From Victivallales bacterium (GTDB taxonomy: Bacteria; Verrucomicrobiota; Lentisphaeria; Oligosphaerales; Oligosphaeraceae), in NCBI GenBank assembly GCA_017431185.1, contig JAFRLP010000622.1, positions 1-25,955 on the forward strand: a stretch of DNA of 25,955 nt, given 5' to 3'. How positions within the stretch are numbered: the stretch's first letter is position 1; each line of letters begins with the position of its first letter. A model generated the notes under the pieces. That model had not been told where the DNA came from. It did no database searches and was given only the letters and a program-made list of their open reading frames with translations. Position numbers and translations under genes: made by a program. Shown one piece after another: positions 9,071 through 17,371 of the stretch.

Positions 9071-10057
9071 CTATCGAACTGGACCGCCAAGGCTCTGCCT
9101 GGCAATCAGTTCTACCGGCAAAAGATGGTTTTGGGCAGGGCCTCCCTGAAATTGGGCAAGCATCAGCCGGGCGGCCAGTTCCCCTTGCTCACGCCGTGGC
9201 TGGCGTATGGAGGCTAGCTCCGGAGTCAGCAGACGGCATAACGCCGTGTCGTCCACTCCAAGCACCGCCAAATCCTCCGGCACGCGCCGACCCATGGAGG
9301 AGGCTGCCTTCACCACCGCCGCCCCAAGTTCGTCGCTGTCCGCAAAAATCGCGGTGAGCCCCGGATGTTCCGTGAGCGTGCGCAGGGTTGCACACTGCCA
9401 TTCCTCTATGGTATTGGTGCAATGGGTCTCGATGCGGCAGGAAGGCGGAACTCCCAGCTCCTCCAGCCGTTTGTGCCAGCCAGGACGAGGGATATTGCCC
9501 AAATGGCAAAACGTGCGATGCCCACGCTCGTAAAACGCATCGGCTGCCAAACGCGCCAAACTGTCCCCGTCGCCCATCACGCTCGCCCCTTGCCCACCAG
9601 GGTTGCACCCCACGAATACCCGCAGCAGATCCTTGCACGACTCCTCCACATGGCGGCATAGCCCCTCGTCAGTGCAAATTGTCACCACACCGTCAATGTG
9701 GCGTTTGCGGAACTGAATCAGGCGCTCCTGAAGTTCCTTGCCATTTTCGTAGGTGCCCAACAGCAGACTGTAGCCGGTATGAAGCAGCTCCGACTCCATT
9801 CCCGACAGTATTTCCGGGATGAACGAACTGGTCACGTCATACGTCAAGACTCCTATCAGAAAACTGCGGGACATCCGAAGACCGCGGGCATTCTGGTTCA
9901 CGACATACCCCAGACGGGACGCCGCCGCCAAAATCCGCGCCCGCGTCGCCTCCGACGCCTTCATCCTGCTTGGACGACCGCTCAAAACCACAGACACCAA
10001 TGCGCGCGACACCCCTGCCGCATCGCTGACATCTTGCATGGTTATCTGGCTGGACAT
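9071..10057 (-). CDS. LacI-family transcriptional regulator
   Basis: 328 aa from ATG 10057; a GTG directly before it (10060) is the alternative, but AGGG at 10067-10070 is better spaced for the ATG. Residues about 5-55 form the LacI helix-turn-helix and hinge (MQDVSDAAGVSRALVSVVLSG ... LGYVVNQNARGLR). The remainder is a type 1 periplasmic-binding-like sensor domain (FLIGVLTYDV, HIDGVVTICTDE, AIFADSDELGAAV, VLGVDDT). LacI members usually sense a sugar and repress a nearby use operon. Here the pseudopilin and glycosidase-like genes follow on the same strand after 71 bp with no terminator. An imperfect palindrome just downstream of its predicted promoter suggests autorepression. Confidence 0.93.
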   Translation of the reverse strand: MSSQITMQDVSDAAGVSRALVSVVLSGRPSRMKASEATRARILAAASRLGYVVNQNARGLRMSRSFLIGVLTYDVTSSFIPEILSGMESELLHTGYSLLLGTYENGKELQERLIQFRKRHIDGVVTICTDEGLCRHVEESCKDLLRVFVGCNPGGQGASVMGDGDSLARLAADAFYERGHRTFCHLGNIPRPGWHKRLEELGVPPSCRIETHCTNTIEEWQCATLRTLTEHPGLTAIFADSDELGAAVVKAASSMGRRVPEDLAVLGVDDTALCRLLTPELASIRQPRREQGELAARLMLAQFQGGPAQNHLLPVELIARQSLGGPVR

Positions 10058-10080
10058 CACTATTTCCCTAAAACGATAAA

Positions 10081-10094
10081 ATTAATCGAGTAAT
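10081..10094. promoter_or_regulatory. Candidate LacI-type operator
   Basis: ATTAATCGAGTAAT is palindromic at 12 of 14 positions around a central CG, the usual symmetry of LacI-family operators. It lies 24 bp upstream of the regulator's ATG and about 15 bp downstream of its predicted -10, where binding would block transcription. Assignment to this regulator is inference. Confidence 0.35.
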
Positions 10095-10109
10095 CAAGTG
10101 GTTTTTCCT

Positions 10110-10140
10110 ATTATACAACTGATTTTTTTTTTTTTTTCAA
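10110..10140 (-). promoter_or_regulatory. Predicted promoter of the LacI regulator with homopolymer spacer
   Basis: On the minus strand TTGAAA (10140-10135) and a perfect TATAAT (10115-10110) are separated by 19 bp. The spacer consists largely of an A/T homopolymer, so the effective spacing would change with tract length. Confidence 0.5.
10123..10137. repeat. 15-bp T homopolymer (A on minus strand)
   Basis: Fifteen uninterrupted T at 10123-10137. It overlaps the 3' end of the predicted -35 and fills most of the promoter spacer of the lacI-type gene. Tracts of this length are prone to slipped-strand changes. Confidence 0.95.
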
Positions 10141-10278
10141 GGAGGGGAAGTGAAAAAAGAGCAAAAAGAGCAAAAAAAATCGTAATGGGCTGGCGATTGA
10201 GGGGGAGCCAGGCCGCTTGGTCTGGTCTGACGGTGAGACACCCTTGCGACCTCTGCGCGAATCAATTGGACATTCCAT

Positions 10279-10304
10279 TTTTTGCCAGCGACGTATGGCA
10301 AAAA
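10279..10304. promoter_or_regulatory. 26-bp inverted repeat, candidate operator of the EEP gene
   Basis: Arms TTTTTGCCA (10279-10287) and TGGCAAAAA (10296-10304) are perfect inverted copies separated by 8 bp. The right arm overlaps the predicted -35 of the plus-strand promoter, so a bound protein would compete with RNA polymerase. It differs from the palindrome near the lacI-type start. Confidence 0.4.
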
Positions 10305-10323
10305 CTCAGTCCATTATTATATT
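10295..10323 (+). promoter_or_regulatory. Predicted promoter of the EEP-family gene
   Basis: ATGGCA (10295-10300), a 4/6 match to the -35 consensus, is 17 bp from TATATT (10318-10323). The AT-rich TTATTATATTAA stretch offers alternative -10 registers. The start codon lies 51 bp further on. Confidence 0.35.
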
Positions 10324-10373
10324 AAACACGGCCTTCGTCCAGCAGCACAATTCACTGATTCGGAGATAATGCA

Positions 10374-11159
10374 ATGGATTCAAGAATCATCATTGGTACC
10401 TTCAATGTACGGGTTCCCTGCGACCCTGCGCCGAATGACTGGGAAAACCGCAAGAATCGGGTTCATCAGGACCTGCTTCTCTTGCAATATGATATATTCG
10501 GGGCGCAGGAAGCCGTGCCGATGCAGATTGGCGATATGGAGAAAGCAGGATACAGGCATCTTGGACACGGACGGAATCAGGACCTTGCTGGCGAGGGGAC
10601 GCCCGTCTTCTACCGTGCGGAGCGTTTTGAGCCGCTGGAAGACAAGACCATCTGGCTGTCGGAAACCCCTGATGTCTTCTCGATGGATTATGGCAGCACC
10701 CTGCCGCGGATTGCGTCCATTGTCCTTTTCCGAGACCAGCGCACGGGACGGGAATTGGTTTTTTCCAATGTCCACCTGGAGCACCGTGCCAATAATGCGG
10801 AATGCCGAAAAAAGCAGCTGGAGGTTCTGCTCAAGGAACTGAAAAATTATCAGGCTGTGGGATTGCCAATTGTTCTGACGGGGGATTTCAATGCGCATCC
10901 TGACGAACCAGCCTATCAGATGGCTGCGGAACAACTCCGCGAGGCGTTCAAAATTTCGCGAACGCCGCCAGTGTATCCCGAAGGAAAAACCTATCATGGT
11001 TTTGTCAAGGCCGACAAGGATAAAATCACCGACCAGCCGATTGACTTCATTTTCGTTTCTGCCGGAATCACGGTCCTGTCCTATGAATCATTCGATAATT
11101 TCAAGGACGAATTGCCCTCGTCGGACCATTATCCGCAGAAAGCTGTCATACAACTGTAA
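10374..11159 (+). CDS. Endonuclease/exonuclease/phosphatase (EEP) family protein
   Basis: 261 aa, start supported by GGAG at 10362-10365. All EEP metal-binding and catalytic elements are visible: TFN (Asn11), QE (Glu46), NVHLEH (His134), TGDFN (Asp171, Asn173), PIDFIF (Asp224) and the terminal SSDHYP (Asp251, His252). This supports a metal-dependent phosphodiesterase or phosphatase fold. The family includes DNases, sphingomyelinase-like and phosphoinositide phosphatases, and the substrate cannot be read from sequence. There is no signal peptide, so it is probably cytoplasmic. It is transcribed away from the LacI-type regulator. The length suits stand-alone EEP proteins. Confidence 0.9.
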   Translation: MDSRIIIGTFNVRVPCDPAPNDWENRKNRVHQDLLLLQYDIFGAQEAVPMQIGDMEKAGYRHLGHGRNQDLAGEGTPVFYRAERFEPLEDKTIWLSETPDVFSMDYGSTLPRIASIVLFRDQRTGRELVFSNVHLEHRANNAECRKKQLEVLLKELKNYQAVGLPIVLTGDFNAHPDEPAYQMAAEQLREAFKISRTPPVYPEGKTYHGFVKADKDKITDQPIDFIFVSAGITVLSYESFDNFKDELPSSDHYPQKAVIQL

Positions 11160-11175
11160 GGAGCCGTTCGGCTCC
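11160..11175 (+). terminator. Hairpin directly after the EEP stop codon (weak terminator)
   Basis: GGAGCC / GGCTCC with a GTTC loop begins at the base after the TAA. No T-run follows at once, so termination is doubtful; it may only stabilise the 3' end. Confidence 0.35.
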
Positions 11176-11234
11176 TATGCGCGATGGATTTCCCTAAAAA
11201 AACATTAGTCCATCATTTTTTTCCCCAAAGCGAC

Positions 11235-11262
11235 TTGACAAACCGTCAAACGGGATTAGAAT
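11235..11262 (+). promoter_or_regulatory. Predicted strong promoter upstream of tRNA-Pro
   Basis: A consensus TTGACA (11235-11240) is 16 bp from TAGAAT (11257-11262), a 5/6 match to the -10 box. Transcription would start near 11269, giving a leader of about 75 nt before the tRNA. Confidence 0.55.
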
Positions 11263-11291
11263 TATCTTTGACATTTTTTTCGGTTTGCTGG

Positions 11292-11319
11292 TTGATTTCA
11301 CGAGCAGACGGATTATATT
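11292..11319 (+). promoter_or_regulatory. Second predicted promoter upstream of tRNA-Pro
   Basis: TTGATT (11292-11297) is 16 bp from TATATT (11314-11319). It would start transcription about 17 nt before the tRNA. It could be used in tandem with the upstream promoter. Confidence 0.35.
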
Positions 11320-11342
11320 AAGGATGTTTGAAAACAGTTTGT

Positions 11343-11420
11343 CGGGGCGTGGCTCAGTCTGGCTAGAGCGCTGCGTTCGGGACGCAGAGGCCGGAGGTTC
11401 AAATCCTCTCGCCCCGACCA
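11343..11420 (+). tRNA. tRNA-Pro (anticodon CGG)
   Basis: A complete cloverleaf can be drawn. The 7-bp acceptor pairs CGGGGCG with CGCCCCG, followed by A and an encoded CCA. The D arm is GCTC/GAGC with a 10-nt loop. The anticodon arm is CTGCG/CGCAG with loop TTCGGGA, placing CGG at 11378-11380. The T arm has GGAGG/CCTCT around TTCAAAT. The first base C and the CGG anticodon both fit proline. Total length is 78 nt. Confidence 0.96.
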
Positions 11421-11448
11421 TACTTTCAGCACATCCGCAATATTTCCG

Positions 11449-11482
11449 GGGGGTCTCCAGCAAATCGGAGACCCCCTTTTTT
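11449..11482 (+). terminator. Strong rho-independent terminator after tRNA-Pro
   Basis: A perfect 10-bp stem (GGGGGTCTCC / GGAGACCCCC) with an 8-nt loop is followed by six T. It lies 28 bp past the tRNA CCA end and ends only 33 bp before the ATG of the large TPR gene. Confidence 0.88.
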
Positions 11483-11515
11483 CGTGTCGATTTGAGTTCT
11501 TCAGCGGGAAAAAAC

Positions 11516-14500
11516 ATGATAAAACACCAAATCAACCCATCGGGGACAACCGGTTTTCTCCGTGCGCTTGCCTGCCTATCCGCACTGTTCCTCTCCACTG
11601 CCGTTCTCGCGGTGGACGAGTTTGCGCTGGACATGGAATTCGCCAGCCAGCTGATGGCGATAGAGTTCAACGACTACGCGGATTTGCACATCAAGCAGAT
11701 GAGGCGCAAATACCCCGACAAGAAGGACGCCGTTGCCATCGAGACAGCCAGGCTCTACTATAACACGGGCAAGCAGAAGGAGGCCGACAAACTGCTCAAC
11801 GCGATTCCCGCCACCTCCGAATTCCATTCCAACGCCCTTGTGCTCAAGGCGGAGGTCTCCTTTGCGCGGCGCAAGTTCGACGACGCCGCCAAGGCCTACA
11901 AGCAGTATTTCGAGAAGAACGCCAAGCCTCCGAAAGGGCGCGCGGGGCAGGAGCAGTACAAGCGAGCCGTGATGCTCTACAGCCGTGTGCTCAAGGAGCA
12001 GGGCAAGAGCAAGGAGGCGGGCGCCATCATCGCCAAACTCAACGACCTCAAGGGCGTCGAGATGGATGACCGCCAGATGAAGTTCATGGAACTCTCCGCC
12101 ATTCTGGACGGCGAGGAGCAGAAACTTGATGACAGGAAGCCCGTGGACACCGGAGCCGTCAACAAGGCCGCCGAGGGCATGAAGTCCCTCCAGTTCGAGC
12201 GTGACGGCGTCGGCGCCTCCAGCTATATCCAGTACGCCCGCGCCCTGATTATTCTGGGGCGCAATGCCGCCAACAACGCGATGCGGGCGAAGAAGCAGGC
12301 GGAACTCAAGAAAATCACCTATTTCAAGCAGGCCATCAAGACCATCAAGACGGTTGACTCCTTCCTGGTGGAACTGGAGAAGGCCACCCACGGAGACCAC
12401 GACAAATCCCCCGTCGCCGAGGCGATGTTCTACAAGGCATACGCCATCCAGAACCAGGCGGTGGCGACCCATTTCGGCGGTGACAAGGCGATGGGGCAGA
12501 AGCAGTTGATGGCTGCCGCGAAATACTATCAGGCCATGCTGGAGGAATATCCTGGAATGCCGTTGCGCACCAAGGCCGTGCTTCAGTACAGCCGCATCGT
12601 CGAGCAGGCCAAGAAACTCTACAACGAGGACCTGCCCCCGCTGGAGGGCGGTGACAGCGATACCATCAATGCCAAAATCGAGCAGGCCGAGGCTCTGTTC
12701 GCCAACAAGGACTACGCCAGTTGCATCCCCATCTATCTGGAGGCGGTGCGCGCAGGCCGTCGCAGCCGCAAACTGCCCGATGTGGTGATGCGTCTGGTCA
12801 TCGCCTACGCGATGGAGGACGGCATTCCCGAAGCCTCCGCATTGGTCTCCTACGTGGCGGACGCCATGCCCACCGCGGACAACAGCGCCGAGGCGGCCTA
12901 TCGTCTGGGCGGTGTGCTTTACCAGCGTGCCAAGGACGAGACGAACCCCGCTCGCCAGGAGGAGCTCAACAGCGAGGCCGTCCGCTTCTGGGATATCTTC
13001 GTGGGTTTGAATCCCGCGCATCCCAAGGCGGCGGACGTGGCGTTCGCCATCGCCGAACTTCAGTACAAGAAGGCGGCGGACATCGTGAAGCAGAGCGAGG
13101 AGGTGGCTGACATCAAGCGGAAGCAGGAGCTGCAGAAGCGCGCCATCCTGGAATTCATGGCGGCCATTCCCAAATACCAGCGGCTGACCGAGACCTTCAG
13201 CAGTTTCGCCAACGGCATCCGCGGCTACTACAAGCTGGGCTGGATTTACTACACCATCAACAACACCCCCAAGGAACTGCGCAAGCAGATCCTTACGCCG
13301 GAAAACCGCAGTGTCCTCGAACAGGACTTCAGCGCCGTCGGGGCCGAGGCGTTCAACCAGTATTTTGAGAAGGAGAACGAGGAGAAGTTCAGCGACGACC
13401 GCCTGGAGGCGCGTTTCCGCGCCGGCGAACTGCTGCTGTTCGGCGAGAATCCGCAGGACGCCATCCCCGTCTTCCAGGACATAGAGGCCATCTTCAAGGG
13501 GAAGGGCAAGGAACTGGGCATCGCCATCGGATCGAAGCGGGCGCAGGGCATCAAGGAGAACGCGGCGTCGTATCTGCCCTGGGCGTATGACCTGGCGGGC
13601 GAAAAGGCGCGTGAGCCAGGTCTGGCCTTCCAGGAGCAGCAGCAGGGCATCCAGATGCGTATCCGCGCCTTGGAGAAGGAGAAGGCCGCCACCAGCGAGA
13701 AACTGGCGGACATCGGCAAGGAGGGCGAGGAGGAGACCGAGGCCACCAGAAACCTCGAATCCATCATTGCGGAACTCTCCCTGGACTTCAAGGCCATCGT
13801 CGAGGCTCAGCTCAAGGATAAATTCGAGGCAGCCCAGAAGATGGCGAACGCCGCCGAGAAGCAGAAGGAACTGGAGGAACTCAACGCGCAGCTGGCGCAG
13901 CGCACCGAGGGGCTCCAGCGCCAGAAGGCCGATACCGTCAAGGGCAACATCCTCTCCGACGAAGAGGAGGCGGCTGCCTGCCGCAAGGAGCAGAGCGAGG
14001 CCGGCGCCGCCAAGACGGCGGCTGAAAAGGCCCTTGCCGCCGCCAAAGACGCGCTGGCGGCGCACCAGGCTGACCTTGCAGCCCGTCAGAAGAGGATTGA
14101 CGCCGACATCGCCAAAATCAAGGAGGCCGAAAAGGATTCCGTGACCTACGCCGCCGAACAGGATAACCTCAATGCGGAAATCGAAAAGCTCACCGCCAGT
14201 CTGGACGAGGCCAAGAACAAGGACAAAATCCAGCGTGAAATCAACGCCCTGAAGAACAAACTGGAGGAAGTGACCAAGAAGGCGGATGTGGCCAACGGCG
14301 TCAAGAGCAGCCTGGAGGCCGCCGACTCCCCTGACAGCATCAAGGCGCAGGAGACCGCGCTGGCCCAACGGAAGACCCAGAGGCCCGCCCTGGATGAGGC
14401 CATCACCCGCGCCGCCAACGCCATCAAGGACGCCGAGGCGCGCATAGCCCTTGCCGCCACCCGCCTTGCCTTCATCGGCGAGAAGACCAATGTGGACAAG

Positions 14501-15667
14501 AAGACGTCCGAGGTGCTGGCGAAGCCCGAGGGAGAGCGGAAGGAGGCAGCCAAGGCCCTGGTCAAACTCGGCCCTGGCCTGCGTGAGTCCTGGAACAAGG
14601 TTCTTGCCGCCACCAAGGGATACCGCGACCTGAGGAGCAGGGAACTTCAGCGCATCATCGACTCGACGGAGAGGGACATCGAGGCGCAGAAGGGCGCGTT
14701 GACCAAACTGGATGAGCAGCTCAAGCCCATCAATGCCGAGGTGGAGAAGTGGAAGCGCCAGGCCATCACGCACTTTGAGGCGTTCTTCAAGGCCTTCCCG
14801 AAATCCCCGAAGGCCGCCGACAATCTGGCCCGTCTGGGCACAGTCTATATGGGGTTGGGCGAAAATGACAAGGCCACCCAGGCCTTGACTCAACTGGCCG
14901 AGCGCTTCCCCGAGTCCAAGGCCAACCGCACCGCCCGCTTCAATCTGGGACGCGCCCAGATGGATTCGGGCAACGCCGTGCAGGCGGCCCAGACCTTCCG
15001 CGAGATTCTTGGCAACGCCGCCACCCTGGAGGCGCTCACCCCCGCCAACCTCTCCTTCATCATCGACACTGGAGTCAACGCCAATGCGCCTGATGTGGCC
15101 AGCGCCGCGTCCGCCCGGCTCATTGTCCTTGCCGCCAAGCCGGACTCGGGCATCTCCAACCAGTTGCGGGACAAGGCGTTTGTGCGCTGCGCGGAGAACG
15201 AGATTCTCCAGCAGAAGTACGACTCCGCCATCCGCCACATAGAGGAACTGCTGAAGCTGAACCCCAAAACCGCCTATCTCTTTGACGCTCAGTTTGCGTT
15301 GGCGGAGGCCAACGCCCGTCGGCAACCGCCCGACAACGCCGCCGCCATCGCCGCCCTGGAGTCCATCCTCCAGTATGCGGAGGCTCCTGGCGTCACCAAC
15401 CGCGCGCTCTGTCAATTGGGTGACTTGCTGGTCGCCGGCACGCCCGAACAGCGCAAGCAGGCTGCTGCCCGCTACCAGTTGGTGGCTCTGCTGGGCGACG
15501 TCAAGGACGCCGAGTCGCGTCCCTGGATTGAGAGGGCGACCGTCAGTTACGCGCAACTGCTCAAGCAGGAGAATGAGCCGGAGAAGCTCAAACGGCTGGT
15601 TGAACAGTATCGCCGCAATTTCCCCGACGGGCATGAGGCCGCCAAACTGGAGGCGCTTCTCCGCTGA
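11516..15667 (+). CDS. Giant secreted TPR / coiled-coil / TPR protein (1383 aa)
   Basis: The open frame extends upstream through the tRNA, but the start is ATG 11516: it follows GCGGGA and gives a signal peptide ending near residue 32 ([12 protein letters not shown]). Residues about 35-690 are helical TPR-like repeats (e.g. [35 protein letters not shown]). Residues about 700-1083 are a charged coiled coil rich in K, E, A and Q. The C-terminus from about 1084 returns to TPRs ([44 protein letters not shown]) similar in style to the periplasmic protein CpoB/YbgF. No catalytic motif is seen. As first gene before exbB/exbD-like genes it is probably a periplasmic scaffold of that machine, which is inference from order and localisation. 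Confidence 0.85.
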   Translation: MIKHQINPSGTTGFLRALACLSALFLSTAVLAVDEFALDMEFASQLMAIEFNDYADLHIKQMRRKYPDKKDAVAIETARLYYNTGKQKEADKLLNAIPATSEFHSNALVLKAEVSFARRKFDDAAKAYKQYFEKNAKPPKGRAGQEQYKRAVMLYSRVLKEQGKSKEAGAIIAKLNDLKGVEMDDRQMKFMELSAILDGEEQKLDDRKPVDTGAVNKAAEGMKSLQFERDGVGASSYIQYARALIILGRNAANNAMRAKKQAELKKITYFKQAIKTIKTVDSFLVELEKATHGDHDKSPVAEAMFYKAYAIQNQAVATHFGGDKAMGQKQLMAAAKYYQAMLEEYPGMPLRTKAVLQYSRIVEQAKKLYNEDLPPLEGGDSDTINAKIEQAEALFANKDYASCIPIYLEAVRAGRRSRKLPDVVMRLVIAYAMEDGIPEASALVSYVADAMPTADNSAEAAYRLGGVLYQRAKDETNPARQEELNSEAVRFWDIFVGLNPAHPKAADVAFAIAELQYKKAADIVKQSEEVADIKRKQELQKRAILEFMAAIPKYQRLTETFSSFANGIRGYYKLGWIYYTINNTPKELRKQILTPENRSVLEQDFSAVGAEAFNQYFEKENEEKFSDDRLEARFRAGELLLFGENPQDAIPVFQDIEAIFKGKGKELGIAIGSKRAQGIKENAASYLPWAYDLAGEKAREPGLAFQEQQQGIQMRIRALEKEKAATSEKLADIGKEGEEETEATRNLESIIAELSLDFKAIVEAQLKDKFEAAQKMANAAEKQKELEELNAQLAQRTEGLQRQKADTVKGNILSDEEEAAACRKEQSEAGAAKTAAEKALAAAKDALAAHQADLAARQKRIDADIAKIKEAEKDSVTYAAEQDNLNAEIEKLTASLDEAKNKDKIQREINALKNKLEEVTKKADVANGVKSSLEAADSPDSIKAQETALAQRKTQRPALDEAITRAANAIKDAEARIALAATRLAFIGEKTNVDKKTSEVLAKPEGERKEAAKALVKLGPGLRESWNKVLAATKGYRDLRSRELQRIIDSTERDIEAQKGALTKLDEQLKPINAEVEKWKRQAITHFEAFFKAFPKSPKAADNLARLGTVYMGLGENDKATQALTQLAERFPESKANRTARFNLGRAQMDSGNAVQAAQTFREILGNAATLEALTPANLSFIIDTGVNANAPDVASAASARLIVLAAKPDSGISNQLRDKAFVRCAENEILQQKYDSAIRHIEELLKLNPKTAYLFDAQFALAEANARRQPPDNAAAIAALESILQYAEAPGVTNRALCQLGDLLVAGTPEQRKQAAARYQLVALLGDVKDAESRPWIERATVSYAQLLKQENEPEKLKRLVEQYRRNFPDGHEAAKLEALLR

Positions 15668-15720
15668 ACAACCGATTTCAAAGTCAATTCAATCAGAGCA
15701 TTACCATAAAAGACACAACC

Positions 15721-16461
15721 ATGAAAAAAATCGCCATTCTTGCCGTACTCGCAGCCGTGTTCGCGGCCACCCCGCTGCTGGCGCAGAAGCAGTGCTATGT
15801 TGTGGAGAACAACGGAGCACAGACGAAGGCTGTTTCCATCAAGGCGGACGCCAACGGCACCCTGGAAGTCATCATCAAGAAGGACACGCCTGCGGTGAAG
15901 CGTCCCCGCGGACAGTACCGCTACGCGGTCATCCCCCGGCCTCCGGCGGTGGAGAAGTACATGAAACTCTTTGAGGGCCGCAACTATGACGACATGCTCA
16001 AGGGGGCTCCTGGGCTTTACAACGCCACCCGCTTTTTGGGCTGGGGCGACCTCATCGCCGCCTACCAGAGCGAGGCGCTGCTCGACCAGGGCAAGGTCGA
16101 GGAGGCGCGTCAGGCCCTCAAGCAGGCCCAGGCTGCGCCTGGAGCCAACAAGGACGCCGTGCTTCACGCCAACGTCAGGCTGCTGGTCCACGACAAGAAA
16201 TTCGCCGACGTCGAGAACCTGCTGAAGCAGCTGATGACCTCCAAGGAGGACAAGACGGCAGCCTTCGCCTTCAACACCCGCGGACAGGTTCTGGCCGCCC
16301 AGGGGCAGAAGCGCGAGGCTGTCCTCGAATATCTCAAGACCCTGCTCCTGTTTGACGGCAAGAAGACCCGTGCCGAGCGCGCCGAGGCCAAGCGCAAGGC
16401 AATCGCCCTCATGACCGAACTCAAGGACCCCCGGGTCGCCAAAATCAAGGAGATGGACTAA
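15721..16461 (+). CDS. Secreted TPR-like protein of the Exb/Tol-type cluster (246 aa)
   Basis: A signal peptide occupies residues 1-21 (MKKIAILAVLAAVFAATPLLA). A short basic segment follows (VKRPRGQYRYAVIPRPP), then helix pairs of TPR character at about 95-230 (AYQSEALLDQGKVEEARQALKQA, AFNTRGQVLAAQGQKREAVLEYLKTLLLF). I recognise no named family. The Shine-Dalgarno is poor (AGAC). It lies 53 bp after the giant TPR gene and 94 bp before the ExbB homologue, so it likely serves as a second periplasmic partner. It is probably soluble or peripherally attached, since no membrane helix remains after cleavage. Confidence 0.8.
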   Translation: MKKIAILAVLAAVFAATPLLAQKQCYVVENNGAQTKAVSIKADANGTLEVIIKKDTPAVKRPRGQYRYAVIPRPPAVEKYMKLFEGRNYDDMLKGAPGLYNATRFLGWGDLIAAYQSEALLDQGKVEEARQALKQAQAAPGANKDAVLHANVRLLVHDKKFADVENLLKQLMTSKEDKTAAFAFNTRGQVLAAQGQKREAVLEYLKTLLLFDGKKTRAERAEAKRKAIALMTELKDPRVAKIKEMD

Positions 16462-16555
16462 TCCTCCACCTCGGTTGGCCGTCGAGGCCTGTCCTTCCCG
16501 GCTCATGCACGGACAAAAGAAGTTTTTTCACCCATAACCCAAGGAATCCACAGTC

Positions 16556-17305
16556 ATGTTCACCCGTATGAATGCGTTTCGGAATTACCTCGCCCTGGCT
16601 TTGACCGCCGGCACGACCATGCTTCTGGCTGATGAGGCAGCCCCCGCCGCGGCGGAGACCGCAACCCCTGGCAACGGCATTTGGGACATCCTGTACGGCG
16701 GCTCGCTCGTCAACCTCGGTATCTGGATTGCCATCTTCGCCACCTCCTTCGTCGGCCTTTGGCTGATCATCGACGCTTTCCTGAGCGTCAAGCGCGACAA
16801 ACTCATTCCGCCCTCCCTGGTCGAAGGCGTGAGGGACGCCTTGTCGCAGGGCGACCTCGGACAGGCCATCGCCTGCTGCGACGCCACTCCCTGCCCCCTG
16901 GCCAACATTCTCCGCGCCGCCTTTGACAACATCAACGACGGCTACGAGGTGGTTCAGCAGGCGGTCTCCGCCGCCACGGACATGGAGGCGGAAAAGCTCA
17001 TGCAGCGCGTCAATTACCTGAACGTCTGCGGACAGATTGCCCCCTCCCTGGGACTGATGGGCACGGTCACTGGTATGGTCATGGCATTCGCCGGTCTGGC
17101 CAGCGCCACCGGCGCCGCCAAGGCCAAGGTTCTGGCCATGTCCATTTCGACCGCGTTGTGGACCACCTGCGTGGGACTCATCATCGCCGTCCCCGCCCTG
17201 CTTTTCTTCACCTACCACAAGAACGTGGCCACCCGCCTGCTCCTGGAGACGGAAGCCACCACGCTTGACCTCATCAAAGTCCTCCGCAACGCCCAGGTGG
17301 AATAA
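16556..17305 (+). CDS. exbB: MotA/TolQ/ExbB-family proton channel with N-terminal signal peptide
   Basis: 249 aa, start at ATG 16556 after AAGGAA. Residues 1-25 look like a cleavable signal peptide (YLALALTAGTTMLLADE), followed by an Ala/Pro-rich linker. Three membrane helices lie at about 51-76, 158-181 and 192-219. The family core is present: CGQIAPSLGLMGTVTGMVMAF in helix 2 and ISTALWTTCVGLIIAVPA in helix 3, with the conserved small and Thr residues lining the proton path. ExbB/TolQ pentamers hold an ExbD/TolR dimer and convert proton flow into motion of a TonB/TolA partner. Two ExbD homologues follow directly. The signal-peptide form is common in Planctomycetes and Verrucomicrobiota. TolQ is an equally valid name. 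Confidence 0.93.
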   Translation: MFTRMNAFRNYLALALTAGTTMLLADEAAPAAAETATPGNGIWDILYGGSLVNLGIWIAIFATSFVGLWLIIDAFLSVKRDKLIPPSLVEGVRDALSQGDLGQAIACCDATPCPLANILRAAFDNINDGYEVVQQAVSAATDMEAEKLMQRVNYLNVCGQIAPSLGLMGTVTGMVMAFAGLASATGAAKAKVLAMSISTALWTTCVGLIIAVPALLFFTYHKNVATRLLLETEATTLDLIKVLRNAQVE

Positions 17306-17320
17306 TGGCCTGAAGGAACC

Positions 17321-17343
17321 GTGGCGGCGCTTTTGCCCGCCAC
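17321..17343 (+). other. Hairpin between exbB- and exbD-like genes
   Basis: GTGGCGG pairs with CCGCCAC; a GC/GC extension with one bulged base closes a TTTT loop. No T-run follows, so it is unlikely to terminate. It may adjust the amounts of channel and ExbD made from one mRNA. Confidence 0.4.
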
Positions 17344-17371
17344 TGCAACGCAGCAACCGCGAGAGGTCAGT

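Larger units (their letters stand above)
10058..10373. other. 316-bp divergent intergenic region between lacI-type gene and EEP gene
   Basis: No gene is supported here. The region holds, from left to right, the lacI Shine-Dalgarno, a 14-bp imperfect palindrome, a minus-strand promoter containing a 15-T tract, an A-rich stretch with repeated GAGCAAAAA-type units at 10151-10180, a 26-bp inverted repeat and a plus-strand promoter. The Shine-Dalgarno of the EEP gene (GGAG, 10362-10365) closes it. Confidence 0.7.

Noticed and set aside
11343..11420. tRNA-Pro as an integration site for a mobile element.
   Set aside because: No integrase gene, no flanking direct repeat of the tRNA 3' end, and no change to mobile-type genes on either side.
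11285..11515. Upstream extension of the giant TPR open frame through tRNA-Pro.
   Set aside because: The extension would translate the tRNA and its terminator. The signal peptide and a Shine-Dalgarno place the start at 11516.
11576..15634. A 1352-codon open frame on the minus strand, almost the full length of the giant TPR gene.
   Set aside because: It is a shadow. The plus-strand gene is GC-rich with few codons that read as stops on the other strand, the minus product is a Leu/Gly/Val-rich string without domains, and only the plus product has a signal peptide and repeats.
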